DNA of 57,638 nucleotides from an uncultured Paracoccaceae bacterium (GCA_938005545.1 CALKXV010000026.1:1-57638), one strand, 5' to 3'; positions 34,175 through 44,215 are shown, counted from the first letter of the stretch. A program made the numbers and translations. Notes: generated by a model not told the origin, from the sequence alone.

Positions 34175-37100
34175 TCACTTCTTCCCAAACGTTCGTATTA
34201 CCCGAGTATTTGATGCTGATGCTTCAAGAACATAATCGTCGCTTGCCGCTTTAGCAGGAATTGCCTCAACGCGATCGGTAGAAAAGGCGAGCTCAAACCC
34301 TGCGGGATCAAGCCACCTAATTGAACCATCGCGCACAATCGGCGTCACCGAATAGCGATCATGTCGTCCGTCGGTCCCAGAAAGACTGGCGGAAAAGGTT
34401 CTACTGGCCTGTGCGGCTGCATCGGTGTGTGGAAGGGATGCTCTCCAACGCAGGAAAAGTTGGGGGTCAATAAGGTCTTCTGGTTCTTGTTTGCCGGTCT
34501 CTGCAAGCAACCAGGTCTTATACTCGTCTGATCGCTCGGTTGCTTCGTCCCGTGTTTTTGCAACACCTTGTGACAGTGCGAAAGCGACGAACGGTTCATG
34601 GGTGCCCCATCGCAAAAGTTCGCGTGCCCAGAACGCAAACCAAGGAAGTCCGGTCGTATCCTTCCAAGTATCCAGGCTTGGTGCCGCTAGAGCATTGTCG
34701 GCACCCTCTTGCCAGATTCTAGCGGTGACAGCGCCGATCGCCACTCCCATCCGAAATTCGAGATTATCACTTGTAAACCGTTGCCATGACCTGAGCTCTT
34801 TAGGTCCAGGACCGGGAACCTCCGGTTCGTTCATCCACCAACCAAGGACGTCCGGCCAAGACTCAAGAATAGCCTGATCACCAACGCTTGCCCGCACACG
34901 AAATCCGTAACCGCGGTCAGCAGCCAACAAATGACCAATGTCCTCGAAGATGTTGATACGCGCTTCGGCATCAAGCGATCCGTAGCCAACGGATGCCGCA
35001 AGGATTGCAAGGATGGGCTCAAATAGAGCCTCAAAGCGGCGACCTATCAATGGGGTGAAACCATAATGATAGAGCCGCTTTCGTTCTTCTGACGTCGGAT
35101 AGAATGTTTCGGCAACCCCAAGACCTCGCTTGATGAAGGCTTGTTGCATCCATTCCTCCTGTGCTGCAGCTACGGCACTGAAGGTTTTCTGCCAGAGGCT
35201 TGAGAGATGTTCTTCTGCTTGAGCAGGGGAAAGCGCCTCGTCATCAATTTCTTCCAGTTCCGCAATCGCTGCGAGGACAACAGCGTCTAGTTCGTCTAGC
35301 GCGTCGGCAAGTTGCGAGAATTCGTCATTTGCATCTTGGCCAGCGGTGCTGCTGATGCTTTCAGTGGGTGTAATCTCAAGCCATTGCAGGAATTGATCGG
35401 GGCCGACACCTAGTTTGAAGGCCCGGTCCCAGATCGCTCTCAGGAGAGCTGTAAGGGGACTATCTGCAGAATCCTGCTCGCCTTCCTCGACCAGAAGCCG
35501 AGTTCTTAACTCCTCGTAGTCATTAGATAGGGCCTGTTGTTGTCTTCTTTGCAACGGAATCGTTCCTGCGGCGGTCGCCGAGGGACGGGTTGGAATTGCG
35601 ATGAGCGTCATGCCTTCAACGCCACGCGAAGCACCGGGTCGACCAGCGCGGCCCGAAAGGTTCCGAAATTCAGCCGTCGACATCGGCTGTTCGTCTCGCT
35701 CCTCATTGGCAGAATCCCAAATTGCTCTCTTAAGCGAAGTCAGGAAGATCAGATCAAAAGGAAGATTTACCCCTTCCGTCAATGTCGCGGTCGCTACGGT
35801 AACCGGGCAGATTCTTCGGTCGATCATTTCCGTCATCAAACGACGAAGGCGCTGAGGCATCTGACCGTGGCTAGTGGCGATGCCTTGATCAAGAAGAGCC
35901 AGTTCGAAGGACTCTTCTCCGCAATAGTCGAGGCATGTAGCACGCGCTTCGTCGAAACGTTCGCCATTGAAGCCATCTGGTCGCTCAAAACGAGGAACGC
36001 CCGCCCAACTGTCCAAAGCGAGGGCTTCTGTGAACCATTCCATGAGCCTTTCTGGAGATTGCGCTACAGAAATCAGGATGCGTTGATCTTCTTGCGCAAG
36101 ATGCATCGCGGTCCACAATACGCTTGTTGAATTGAATCGGTTGAGACTATTGCGCATCCGTGCTGGCAATTCCGGCATGTTCGGTATTCTTAAAGGAAGA
36201 TACACAGGATCGTCTCTCCCGCGGATTGTTAAGAGACTGCCGTTCATGATCTCGAGGAGAACGCGATTTGCCGCGTTCGGATTGGTCTCCAGGACACCGA
36301 CAACTTGGCGAGTGCTGCGATACCGCAGCCCAACCGCTTGTGCGTCAGCGTTGCCTTCCATCCATCGAGCAACAGGTCCTGCGGCACCTCCCGCGACCGC
36401 AGTCAGCGCGATGCGGGCAACTTCTGGTTTTCTCGTCAGGACGCGTGAGACGAGACTTTCAAGTCGAAGAGCACGACTGCCATGTTCAGCGAATCTTTGG
36501 ATCGACTGCTCCTTAGCATCGGGCACGACTTGATGAGCTTCGTCGATGATGAGTACCGACAAGCGAGCAATTAGCTGTGGGCCAAGATAGCGCAAAAGAG
36601 CCTCAGCTTTTTCGACGGTAACAACCACGACGGCTGGTTCATCTCCAGTCAGCCAAAAATCGGTGATGCCCCAATCTGCGCCGCCGTAAAGCGCAGTAAC
36701 AATCATATCTCGCCCCAATTCCGAGCGAAGCTTCGTCTCAACTTCGCCGGCCAGAGCGCGTGAAGGAACGATGTATAGTGCAAGGGGCGCCAGGAGAGGC
36801 GCTGCCGGTCTGAGAAGCAACTCTTTGACCAGCGCAAGATTAGCAACCAGCGTTTTCCCAGAGCCCGTCGGCGTGCACAAAGCGAATGACGATCCTTCAG
36901 TTAGACGTTTCAAACCAAGGATCTGGGACGACCACAACATGCCGCGGCCTCGACCAAACTGATCACGGGCGAATTCAAGCAGACGCGGTTCTCGTTCAGG
37001 GTTCATCGCAGCGAGCGTTTTGATCGGTTCGTAGACGCTTGCTCTAGCGTAGCTTTCTGTGACCTGCTGAAGGAGGGAAACGATTAGAGCCGCATCTTCG

Positions 37101-37813
37101 CTGAGGGTGCGAAGCGCCATTTGAGCTAGCGCCTCAAGTTTCTTACGTGCTTGTTCGAACCTGGAAACATTTCCGGTTCGCAAGGTGTCGGCTATCAACC
37201 CCAAGCTCCGCACCAATTCGACGGTAAAAAGCCATGCGACTGGGTCGATGTCCGCGCCAACACGGTCGCTGACGTCTTCGTGCGAAAGCAGTTGTCCCGC
37301 ATCTCTGGTTGTTAGATCAGGGTTCGCGGCCCAGAAGTTGTTGGTTGCTGATAAGACCCCATCAAAGTCTGCTCGGAGGAATGCCGCATACAGAGCGACT
37401 CCCTGATTTTCGATGCTGACTTGTGATAGTAGTCCGCTTGCCATTGCTGGCAGTTTGCCCAGTTGATAGGCGGCGGATGCCAGTATCTCGATTGGGACAA
37501 GTGTACGGACGCTGTCATCGGATCGGGTCATCCATTCCAAGAGCTCTCCGGCACGGCGATAGCAGTCCATTGCACCAACTGATTCTGGGCCTTGGATTTC
37601 TTGAAAGATATGTGCTGCGTGCAGTAAGCGCCGTGCATCACTTAGTTGCGAATTGGAATCGCGATCACCCCAAGCAATAGTATCAACATCCCAAGTTGTC
37701 TGGAGGCACCTCACGAATGATCGCGCTTGTATGCTGGATATCTCGTTCTCAATAGCCAACTCGCGGCGGATTTGCTCGGCAATTTCGATGCGTTCTGCGT
37801 CCCGCTCAGCCAT
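34175..37813 (-). CDS. Large Ski2-like SF2 helicase, Hachiman HamB-like
   Basis: The protein has 1212 residues. A 300-residue helical N-terminus precedes Walker A CTPTGSGKT (about 314-321) and DEAH (about 424-427). Later come TATLTEGVNLPFDLIFLTSLKR and LSGRAGRPG, typical of Ski2/Hel308-type helicases, and an unassigned C-terminal third. I chose the ATG at 37813, overlapping the nuclease stop as TGATG. The nuclease-then-helicase order fits Hachiman, where HamB guards DNA integrity and holds back HamA (known). The protein is long for that family, so a related but separate two-gene system is possible. Confidence 0.7.
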   Translation of the reverse strand: MAERDAERIEIAEQIRRELAIENEISSIQARSFVRCLQTTWDVDTIAWGDRDSNSQLSDARRLLHAAHIFQEIQGPESVGAMDCYRRAGELLEWMTRSDDSVRTLVPIEILASAAYQLGKLPAMASGLLSQVSIENQGVALYAAFLRADFDGVLSATNNFWAANPDLTTRDAGQLLSHEDVSDRVGADIDPVAWLFTVELVRSLGLIADTLRTGNVSRFEQARKKLEALAQMALRTLSEDAALIVSLLQQVTESYARASVYEPIKTLAAMNPEREPRLLEFARDQFGRGRGMLWSSQILGLKRLTEGSSFALCTPTGSGKTLVANLALVKELLLRPAAPLLAPLALYIVPSRALAGEVETKLRSELGRDMIVTALYGGADWGITDFWLTGDEPAVVVVTVEKAEALLRYLGPQLIARLSVLIIDEAHQVVPDAKEQSIQRFAEHGSRALRLESLVSRVLTRKPEVARIALTAVAGGAAGPVARWMEGNADAQAVGLRYRSTRQVVGVLETNPNAANRVLLEIMNGSLLTIRGRDDPVYLPLRIPNMPELPARMRNSLNRFNSTSVLWTAMHLAQEDQRILISVAQSPERLMEWFTEALALDSWAGVPRFERPDGFNGERFDEARATCLDYCGEESFELALLDQGIATSHGQMPQRLRRLMTEMIDRRICPVTVATATLTEGVNLPFDLIFLTSLKRAIWDSANEERDEQPMSTAEFRNLSGRAGRPGASRGVEGMTLIAIPTRPSATAAGTIPLQRRQQQALSNDYEELRTRLLVEEGEQDSADSPLTALLRAIWDRAFKLGVGPDQFLQWLEITPTESISSTAGQDANDEFSQLADALDELDAVVLAAIAELEEIDDEALSPAQAEEHLSSLWQKTFSAVAAAQEEWMQQAFIKRGLGVAETFYPTSEERKRLYHYGFTPLIGRRFEALFEPILAILAASVGYGSLDAEARINIFEDIGHLLAADRGYGFRVRASVGDQAILESWPDVLGWWMNEPEVPGPGPKELRSWQRFTSDNLEFRMGVAIGAVTARIWQEGADNALAAPSLDTWKDTTGLPWFAFWARELLRWGTHEPFVAFALSQGVAKTRDEATERSDEYKTWLLAETGKQEPEDLIDPQLFLRWRASLPHTDAAAQASRTFSASLSGTDGRHDRYSVTPIVRDGSIRWLDPAGFELAFSTDRVEAIPAKAASDDYVLEASASNTRVIRTFGKK

Positions 37814-38766
37814 CAATCGGCATCCCATAGAGAGTCGTAGAGCGCGTCGATCAATTCTTCTCCATCTTCAAGTATCATTTCTACGACCTGCAAATCGTGC
37901 GGAGCGGTATATTCCTCAGGGAGAACTTCCCAAGGTATCACGGGTTCGCTGGACGATCGCGTCGCGGCACCATTTCCGGCGATCACTAGGAGATTGGTCC
38001 GCGGGAAGCTTGCGTCGCGTGCTGCAATTGCTTGGTCGATCGATAGGATTGCCGCAGCGAAACCATCCGGATCCCGAGCTTCCAATAAGCGTTGGAGTTG
38101 CCTCAAGCCATGCGGAATAGGCGTGTCACGGTTCAGTTCATACCAAACCCCGCGGCCATTGTGCTCAGAGATCCCTGTTTTCTTGTTCTTCTTTTTTGGG
38201 CCTAGCAGGATGCCATCCACTTGAGATTCGGTGAGATTTTTCCGCCATTTGGCTTCTCCAGCGATAACTCGCACCACTTCGCCGGTGTCACTCAGCGCGA
38301 CTCCGATAAAGTCTGAACCAAATCGACCGAAGATCTGTCGCTTACGGTCTGGATCAAAGTTCAACGTCCAGAGGTAGGCTTCGACGTCAGCGTGATAGCG
38401 AAAAAGAAATATTGGAACGAACCATGCGTGCTGACCTAGGAAAGTCTTCTGATAGGCCTCTGTAGCCAGGCCCGCGGCGACTTCGCCAAAGAGACCTCGT
38501 CTGGCAGTCGGCGGAAGACATCGTGGGTAGCTTGGCGCTGCCTCCCCGCCATCTGAGTCCGGGTGAAGGTCAATGCCAATCTGCGTATGGAAATGCTCAC
38601 GCGCATCAAGGTGGGCTGACTCAAAATAAGGACGCAATGCATCCACGAGTGCGGTGTCTGGAGCCTTCCTTGCTTCAAGAAGCAAGTGCCCGTAGCGGTC
38701 TTCGACCGACGGGTACTGTTTTAGCCAGTCTTTGAGAGCATCTTTAGGCGGTGGGCAATTGTGCAT
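37813..38766 (-). CDS. PD-(D/E)xK nuclease-like effector, HamA-like (DUF1837-type)
   Basis: The protein has 317 residues. GLFGEVAAGLATE (E95), FGSDFIGV (D152) and AGEAKW (E171, K173) line up as a PD-(D/E)xK nuclease core, with the order GE..D..ExK seen in DUF1837/HamA and Cap4-like nucleases. It is the first gene of a two-gene unit with the helicase. The likely job is DNA degradation on infection, controlled by the helicase. Assignment to Hachiman is by motif and context only. It has no close tie to the ICE backbone. Confidence 0.65.
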   Translation of the reverse strand: MHNCPPPKDALKDWLKQYPSVEDRYGHLLLEARKAPDTALVDALRPYFESAHLDAREHFHTQIGIDLHPDSDGGEAAPSYPRCLPPTARRGLFGEVAAGLATEAYQKTFLGQHAWFVPIFLFRYHADVEAYLWTLNFDPDRKRQIFGRFGSDFIGVALSDTGEVVRVIAGEAKWRKNLTESQVDGILLGPKKKNKKTGISEHNGRGVWYELNRDTPIPHGLRQLQRLLEARDPDGFAAAILSIDQAIAARDASFPRTNLLVIAGNGAATRSSSEPVIPWEVLPEEYTAPHDLQVVEMILEDGEELIDALYDSLWDAD

Positions 38767-39114
38767 TTCTTAGTATTTCTTCCGCCCCTAGGGTTTGTTT
38801 GCCAGATTAAGCTGAGACCGCTCTCCATGGCGAGCAAAGCTGCTCTTCGGAACATCTTAGTCGGTAGACGATCTGAAAACCGCAAGCAATTTCAGACGAG
38901 TATATCTGTTGCATCGAAGTTTTAGATTAAGGCCTCATTCTTAAAGTTGATATATACCCCCGCTACGAGGCGGGGTAGTCTGCAAGCGAAACTCCTGATT
39001 TTTGCCTAGGTTGCTAACACCGCACTTCACCGGACTTGTTTTTTGTCGCCTCAGGGGCGACGTATCTGGCGGTGCTCAAAGTGATTGGTTGTCAGACTTT
39101 GAGATTCTGCTATT
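38767..39114. other. Divergent promoter region between defence modules
   Basis: This 348-bp AT-richer gap separates the nuclease-helicase unit (leftward) and AbiE (rightward). It contains a hairpin GTCGCC-TCAGG-GGCGAC (39047-39063) after a T6 run, and TTGTCA (39089-39094) with a 16-base spacer to TATTAT (39111-39116), a plausible promoter for abiEi. I see no gene in it. Confidence 0.5.
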
Positions 39115-39921
39115 ATGTCGCCCATGACGGGACAAAAAGAGGCAAAGCTGAAGTGGATGCTCGATCAGCTGCCGCACGGGCATCTGATCGATACACGTAC
39201 TCTCAAGCGTCATGACATCGACCGGAAGCTGGCACACAAATATATTGAGAGTGGATGGCTCGAGCCAGTCGTCCGGGGCCTCTACCGTCGACCAAATCCG
39301 TCTGGCAACGACACGAACTGGCGGACGGTCGTTCGATCGCTGCAGCACATCATGGATTACTCATCGATCGTGGGCGGGCGGACCGCTCTCGAGGAACAAG
39401 GCTTAAGCCACTACCTCAAGCTGGGTGGCGACCCGGTCGTACATCTCTACGGCGCCCGCCACCCGACCTGGCTGAAACGTCTCGGCGGTGAGACGACCTA
39501 CATCCTACACGGGAGCGGCCTTTTCAGTGATCAAACGAGAGAGCACGCAAAAGTGGAAACTTCGGCGGGGTCAATTCTTTGTTCGTCTCCTGAGCGCGCG
39601 GTGTTGGAGATGCTCGACGAACTTCCGTCAGCAGAAAGTTTTCATATCGTCGACACCGCTTTCGAAAGTCTTACATCCGCCCGGCCAAACCGTTTGACAG
39701 AGCTCCTGCAGCGTTGCCGTAGTGTAAAGGTCAAACGTCTCTTTTTTGTCTTTGCTGATCGACACGCACACGCTTGGCGCAAATACATTGATCGTGATGC
39801 ATTCGATCTCGGCAAGGGTGACAGAGCGCTTGTGCACGGGGGCCGGCTCCATCCGCTCTACCGGATTACTGTTCCAGAAGATCTGCTACCCGCAGCAGAC
39901 GAAGGAACCCTAGATGCGTGA
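39115..39921 (+). CDS. abiEi: AbiEi-family antitoxin (type IV toxin-antitoxin)
   Basis: The protein has 268 residues: an N-terminal winged HTH (about 20-60, DTRTLKRHDIDRKLAHKYIESGWLEPVVRGLYRR) and the AbiEi core (GGRTALEEQGLSHYL, SSPERAVLEMLDEL). AbiEi represses its operon and counteracts AbiEii (known). It overlaps the toxin gene by eight bases. Two starts are possible: 39115 or 39124. The promoter-like TATTAT at 39111-39116 would place the RNA start near the second ATG, giving a leaderless message. Confidence 0.88.
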   Translation: MSPMTGQKEAKLKWMLDQLPHGHLIDTRTLKRHDIDRKLAHKYIESGWLEPVVRGLYRRPNPSGNDTNWRTVVRSLQHIMDYSSIVGGRTALEEQGLSHYLKLGGDPVVHLYGARHPTWLKRLGGETTYILHGSGLFSDQTREHAKVETSAGSILCSSPERAVLEMLDELPSAESFHIVDTAFESLTSARPNRLTELLQRCRSVKVKRLFFVFADRHAHAWRKYIDRDAFDLGKGDRALVHGGRLHPLYRITVPEDLLPAADEGTLDA

Positions 39922-40822
39922 ACGCTATGCCGCGCAGGTACAATTGCTGGTTGATGTTTTGCCAGCGGTCGCCGCCGAGGGCGCGTTTGCGCTCAAGGGC
40001 GGCACAGCGATCAATCTCTTTTACCGTGATCTGCCGCGCCTCTCAGTCGATATCGACCTGACTTATCTTCCAGTTCAGGACCGCGGCACCTCGCTTGCGG
40101 GCATCAACGTGGCCATGGATCGAATCTCGGAAAGAGGTGGTATCGGCACTATCAGATCGTCCCGCATCGCTGGAGGCGGGGGCGGTGCCACCCGTGTGTT
40201 GTTCCAGCGTGGCGCGGCCACGGTGAAAGTTGAAACATCGCCGGTCACGCGTGGTGTCGTGTTCGAGCCGGATCGCCGCCGCGTCTCATCTGCAGTCGAA
40301 GACGCATTCGGATTTGCAGAGACTGCGGTTGTCTCCTTCGAGGATCTCTATGGCGGAAAGATTGTTGCTGCTCTCGACCGGCAACATCCGCGCGACCTCT
40401 TCGACATCAAGCAGCTCTACGAAAATGAAGGTCTCACGGATAATCTCTTCCGATCGTTTCTGGTTTACCTCGCAAGTTCGGGCAGGCCGCCACACGAATT
40501 ACTGAACCCAAACCTCCGCGATCTTGAAGCTGTCTTCGCGAAGGAGTTTGACGGGATGACGGTGTTGCCGGTGACCGTCGACGAACTCGGGGCAGCGCGC
40601 GACATACTGATTCAGGACATTCGAGGCCGTCTCTCGGGACGGGCAGCGGAATACCTGTTTGGACTGGCAGATGGCGAGCCGGACTTTGACCTAATCGGAC
40701 TACCTAACGCAGCTGGTCTCCCCGCAATTCGCTGGAAGTTACAGAATGTTGAGACGTTGAAACAGCAAGATCCTACAAAGCACCGGGGACAGGCGATAGC
40801 ACTGGAACGGCTTCTTTTATGA
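39914..40822 (+). CDS. abiEii: AbiEii nucleotidyltransferase toxin
   Basis: The protein has 302 residues with the nucleotidyltransferase core FALKGGTAINLFYRDLPRLSVDIDLTYLP (GGT 29-31, D46 and D48) and the later FEDLYGGKIVAALDRQHPRDLFDI region, as in the AbiEii/AbiGii family. It stalls growth or aborts infection, reportedly by modifying tRNA or similar acceptors in relatives (known for the family). The start overlaps the antitoxin gene, so the two are co-translated. Confidence 0.9.
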   Translation: MRERYAAQVQLLVDVLPAVAAEGAFALKGGTAINLFYRDLPRLSVDIDLTYLPVQDRGTSLAGINVAMDRISERGGIGTIRSSRIAGGGGGATRVLFQRGAATVKVETSPVTRGVVFEPDRRRVSSAVEDAFGFAETAVVSFEDLYGGKIVAALDRQHPRDLFDIKQLYENEGLTDNLFRSFLVYLASSGRPPHELLNPNLRDLEAVFAKEFDGMTVLPVTVDELGAARDILIQDIRGRLSGRAAEYLFGLADGEPDFDLIGLPNAAGLPAIRWKLQNVETLKQQDPTKHRGQAIALERLLL

Positions 40823-40922
40823 CATTTCAAACCCAGAGGATTCAGTTAAACGAAGTTCCGGTTGTGCGAAGTAGCTGCGCATGTCTGTGTGGTAATCCGG
40901 TTCCATATCGTGGGGTGCTGAC

Positions 40923-42764
40923 ATGAGTTGGCACGCCGAGATCAAGTTCATTGACGGACCGAAGTTCGTGCCAAGCTTTTGGCTGAGGCCAAGTGGATTT
41001 GCTTGGCTACTAGGGGCAGGCGCATCGGCCTCCGCTGGTATACCCACAGGGTATGACATGATCACGGATTTCAAGAAGCAGCTGTTCTGTCAGTTGAGTG
41101 GGACAAGCCGAAAACAGGTTGATTGTAATGACCCCTTATGGATGGAGCGGATCGATCTGCTGCTAGAAAGTCGATCCGCCTTACCGCCACCCGGTGATCC
41201 TATGGAATATGCTGCGGCGTTTGAAGCTGTGTATCCAACACCAGAGGAGCGCCGCGCATACATTGACCATGCAGTTACTAAGGGAACGCCATCATTTGCG
41301 CATCGGGCACTCGCTGCAATGATTACGAGAAAGTCTGTGCCATGCGTTTTTACCACAAACTTTGATGCCATGATTGAGACAGCCACTACGGTAACCGACC
41401 AGTTGTTCGATGCATCCGAGCGCGCCAATTTAACGGTGGCGGGGATCGACAATGCTGCGCGGGCCGCCCTTTGTATTAAGGAGTCGCGTTGGCCCCTTCT
41501 TGCGAAGATGCATGGTGACTATCAGTCCGTTGAACTCAAAAACACGACTGAAGAACTCGCCTCCCAAGATCGCGAGATGAGGCATGTTCTGACCAACGCC
41601 TGCACTCGGTTCGGCCTCATTATTGTTGGCTACAGCGGTCGAGACCAATCTGTCATGAGTGCTTTGACAGATGCATTGACTACGCCAAACGCATATCCGA
41701 CTGGCATCGTTTGGACCTGCAGATCAGCAAAGCATCTTTTGCCGGCTGTCATTGAGTTTTTGAACGCTGCGGCAGATGCCGGCGTGAGTGTTTCGGTAGT
41801 TGAAACACAGACATTCGATGAGCTTGCAGCAGATTTGCTTGACGGAACCGAACTGCCTGACGTTCTTGCCGCGCATGTTTTGCAAGCACGACCTGCCGAA
41901 GTAAATCAAATGGTGCCTATTCCATCGGGGGATCGCCGTGCCTTCCCGGTTTTGCAAAGCTCCGCTGTTCCAATAATCGAGATGCCGGAGGTGGCGCGTC
42001 GAATAAAGCTCAACAAGTCAATTACCACCCAAGAGGCGCAAATGACCCTCAAGGCGTCTCGAAAGACAGGGATCGTTGCGAGTGTGGGTCATGAATTGGC
42101 GGCATTTGGGCGCGATGAAGATTTGCTCGCGGCTTTTTCAGATCATGGGGCGGAAATTGCGGGGACCATAGAGCTAAATATTGTCGATGAAAGTTGGGCA
42201 ATGGGGTTGGTATATGACGCGCTAGTACATGCTATTTGCCGCACTCAGCCAATCCTTCCACGGTTGCGGCGCAGTGGCCATGTGGCTGTTTTTGCGCATG
42301 GTCGCCGTGACGAAAATGCTTCTGTGGCCGAGCAGCGAAAAAATCAACAGTCTTCGGCGCAGTCCGCCTATGGGTCTGCGCTCACCGGTAGGCTGCCCAA
42401 CCAATCTGGGTTCTTTTTCAATGAAGGCATCCGCATTAAACTTGATAGAGTGGTGGATAGGTGGTGGTGCGCTTTCGAACCTGCCACTTTCGTAAAACCC
42501 CCCCGAACCGATGATCCAAACCAAGAAAAGAAGAACCGAGATATTGTTGTCGATTGGACTCGAGAGCGGTGGGCACGGCGCTATAACAATGTGTGGTCAA
42601 AGATCATTTCAGCATGGGTTCCGCTGATTGCTGGCAATAAAGAGGGGCGCATTCAGGCATGCGGCATTCAGAAATCCGATGGTGTTGACGCGGAATTCTT
42701 GATCTCTTCTGCAACAGCGTGGAGCAGGCCGTCGCATGATCATGCGTACTTTCAGAGGCGATGA
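40923..42764 (+). CDS. SIR2-APAZ protein (SPARSA effector)
   Basis: The protein has 613 residues. The N-terminal SIR2 domain shows LLGAGASASAGIPTG (31-43), TTNFD (N146), MHGDY (H197) and GLIIVGYSGRDQSVM (231-245), the NAD-binding and catalytic set. The C-terminal 270 residues fit the APAZ region that pairs with short Argonautes. It stops inside the start of the Argonaute gene (ATGA). In SPARSA systems, target-DNA detection by the Argonaute triggers SIR2 to deplete NAD and kill the infected or plasmid-bearing cell (known). Confidence 0.88.
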   Translation: MSWHAEIKFIDGPKFVPSFWLRPSGFAWLLGAGASASAGIPTGYDMITDFKKQLFCQLSGTSRKQVDCNDPLWMERIDLLLESRSALPPPGDPMEYAAAFEAVYPTPEERRAYIDHAVTKGTPSFAHRALAAMITRKSVPCVFTTNFDAMIETATTVTDQLFDASERANLTVAGIDNAARAALCIKESRWPLLAKMHGDYQSVELKNTTEELASQDREMRHVLTNACTRFGLIIVGYSGRDQSVMSALTDALTTPNAYPTGIVWTCRSAKHLLPAVIEFLNAAADAGVSVSVVETQTFDELAADLLDGTELPDVLAAHVLQARPAEVNQMVPIPSGDRRAFPVLQSSAVPIIEMPEVARRIKLNKSITTQEAQMTLKASRKTGIVASVGHELAAFGRDEDLLAAFSDHGAEIAGTIELNIVDESWAMGLVYDALVHAICRTQPILPRLRRSGHVAVFAHGRRDENASVAEQRKNQQSSAQSAYGSALTGRLPNQSGFFFNEGIRIKLDRVVDRWWCAFEPATFVKPPRTDDPNQEKKNRDIVVDWTRERWARRYNNVWSKIISAWVPLIAGNKEGRIQACGIQKSDGVDAEFLISSATAWSRPSHDHAYFQRR

Positions 42765-44215
42765 GCATGAGCGTAGATTACTCCAAATCGAAATTGCCAC
42801 CATTTTCATTGTTGGGCGAACCAAATCTATCTTTTGACACTGATGATAGTTCGCTTGATGTGAACCCACTTCGCGGTTTGGATCGGTTCGGGCCTCACAG
42901 CAGCGACGTATTTCCAAATTTTACGCCAAATGTACGCTTGGCGACAATGGGTCCACAGAGTGGGTGGGCCCAAATGAGAGGATTGGTTTCGACCCTGAGA
43001 TCTCATCAAGCTCCGGCTGACAGAAAAGACTATGTTCCTGCTTTTGGTGGGTTCGAGAAGGTGTTTGGAGTGCCGCTGGTGGCAGCGGATAAAAACGCGC
43101 ATATCAAGTGGAATGATGAGCTTTATTCTACAGGCCCTGATCAACCTCCGCATTTGCAGCTTCTCAACGCAATGCGGGAGGGAATGGATCAACTCAGCCT
43201 TGTTAGAGACCAGTTTGATGTCCTCCTGGTGCATTTACCTGAAATGTGGAGATCGGCCTTTTTTGCGGAAGGGTTTAACGCCCATGACGAGTTAAAGGCA
43301 CTTGGCGCTGCGAGCGGGATTCCTACACAGGTCATTAATGATCGCAGCTTTTCGTTCAGCTACAAAGCATCCTTAGCTTGGCGGCTGTCGATTGCCCTTT
43401 ATGTCAAAGCTGGGGGTATTCCTTGGAAGCTTGGCCCATTGCAAGGAGTCCCGGAACATACTGCGTATATTGGCTTGGCCTACTCATTGCGCAGTGGTGC
43501 GGAAGGGACCAAATTTGTAACATGCTGTTCGCAGGTGTTTGATGCCGATGGCGGGGGCATGCAATTCGTCGCCTTTGAAGCTCGCGATCCCGTTCAGGAA
43601 ACTCCAGATATCCGACGCAACCCATACCTGAGCCGTAGCGATATGAGAGCGGTAATGGCGCGTAGTCTGAGCCTATATCAAAGTCGTAACGGAGGATCTC
43701 TGCCGCGACGATTAGTTGTGCATAAGACTACCGCCTTCAAGCAGGATGAAATTGAAGGGGCTTTGGATGCTACATCAGCGATCTCTGAAGTTGAGTGTGT
43801 GGAGATCAATCGTTCATCTCCTTGGCGATCAGTTTGGTTGACTGAAAACAAGGGTTCTGGTGCACCAAGTCGACCAGATGGTTATCCTGTTCCGAGGGGC
43901 ACGACGCTTGTTCAATCGGGATGTTCTGCGCTGGTTTGGGTGGCAGGTAACGCACCAGATGCTTCATTGGAGCGAAACTATTATCAAGGTAAGAAGAGCA
44001 TTCCGAAGCCGCTGAAAATTGTGCGGCATACCGGGTCTGGGCCATTGGAATGCACTGCTCTTGAAGCCCTCGCGTTGACCAAAATGGATTGGAACAACGA
44101 CGCACTTTATGATCCCGTACCGGTTACAATTCGTTACTCTCAAACCTTGGCGCAGACCATTGCAAACGTCCCAACGTTGCCTGGCAGAGAGTACCCATAT
44201 CGGTTGTTCATGTAG
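42761..44215 (+). CDS. Short prokaryotic Argonaute (MID-PIWI), SPARSA partner
   Basis: The protein has 484 residues, the size of a short Argonaute with MID and PIWI but no PAZ. MID-like FDVLLVHLPEMWRSAF (about 149-164) is followed by PIWI segments AYIGLAYSLR and LVVHKTTAFKQDEIEGAL. The first catalytic Asp of the PIWI tetrad is absent (YIGLAYS), as in inactive short Argonautes, so it is a guide-directed sensor rather than a slicer. It is translationally coupled to the SIR2-APAZ gene, its obligate partner. Confidence 0.88.
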   Translation: MSMSVDYSKSKLPPFSLLGEPNLSFDTDDSSLDVNPLRGLDRFGPHSSDVFPNFTPNVRLATMGPQSGWAQMRGLVSTLRSHQAPADRKDYVPAFGGFEKVFGVPLVAADKNAHIKWNDELYSTGPDQPPHLQLLNAMREGMDQLSLVRDQFDVLLVHLPEMWRSAFFAEGFNAHDELKALGAASGIPTQVINDRSFSFSYKASLAWRLSIALYVKAGGIPWKLGPLQGVPEHTAYIGLAYSLRSGAEGTKFVTCCSQVFDADGGGMQFVAFEARDPVQETPDIRRNPYLSRSDMRAVMARSLSLYQSRNGGSLPRRLVVHKTTAFKQDEIEGALDATSAISEVECVEINRSSPWRSVWLTENKGSGAPSRPDGYPVPRGTTLVQSGCSALVWVAGNAPDASLERNYYQGKKSIPKPLKIVRHTGSGPLECTALEALALTKMDWNNDALYDPVPVTIRYSQTLAQTIANVPTLPGREYPYRLFM

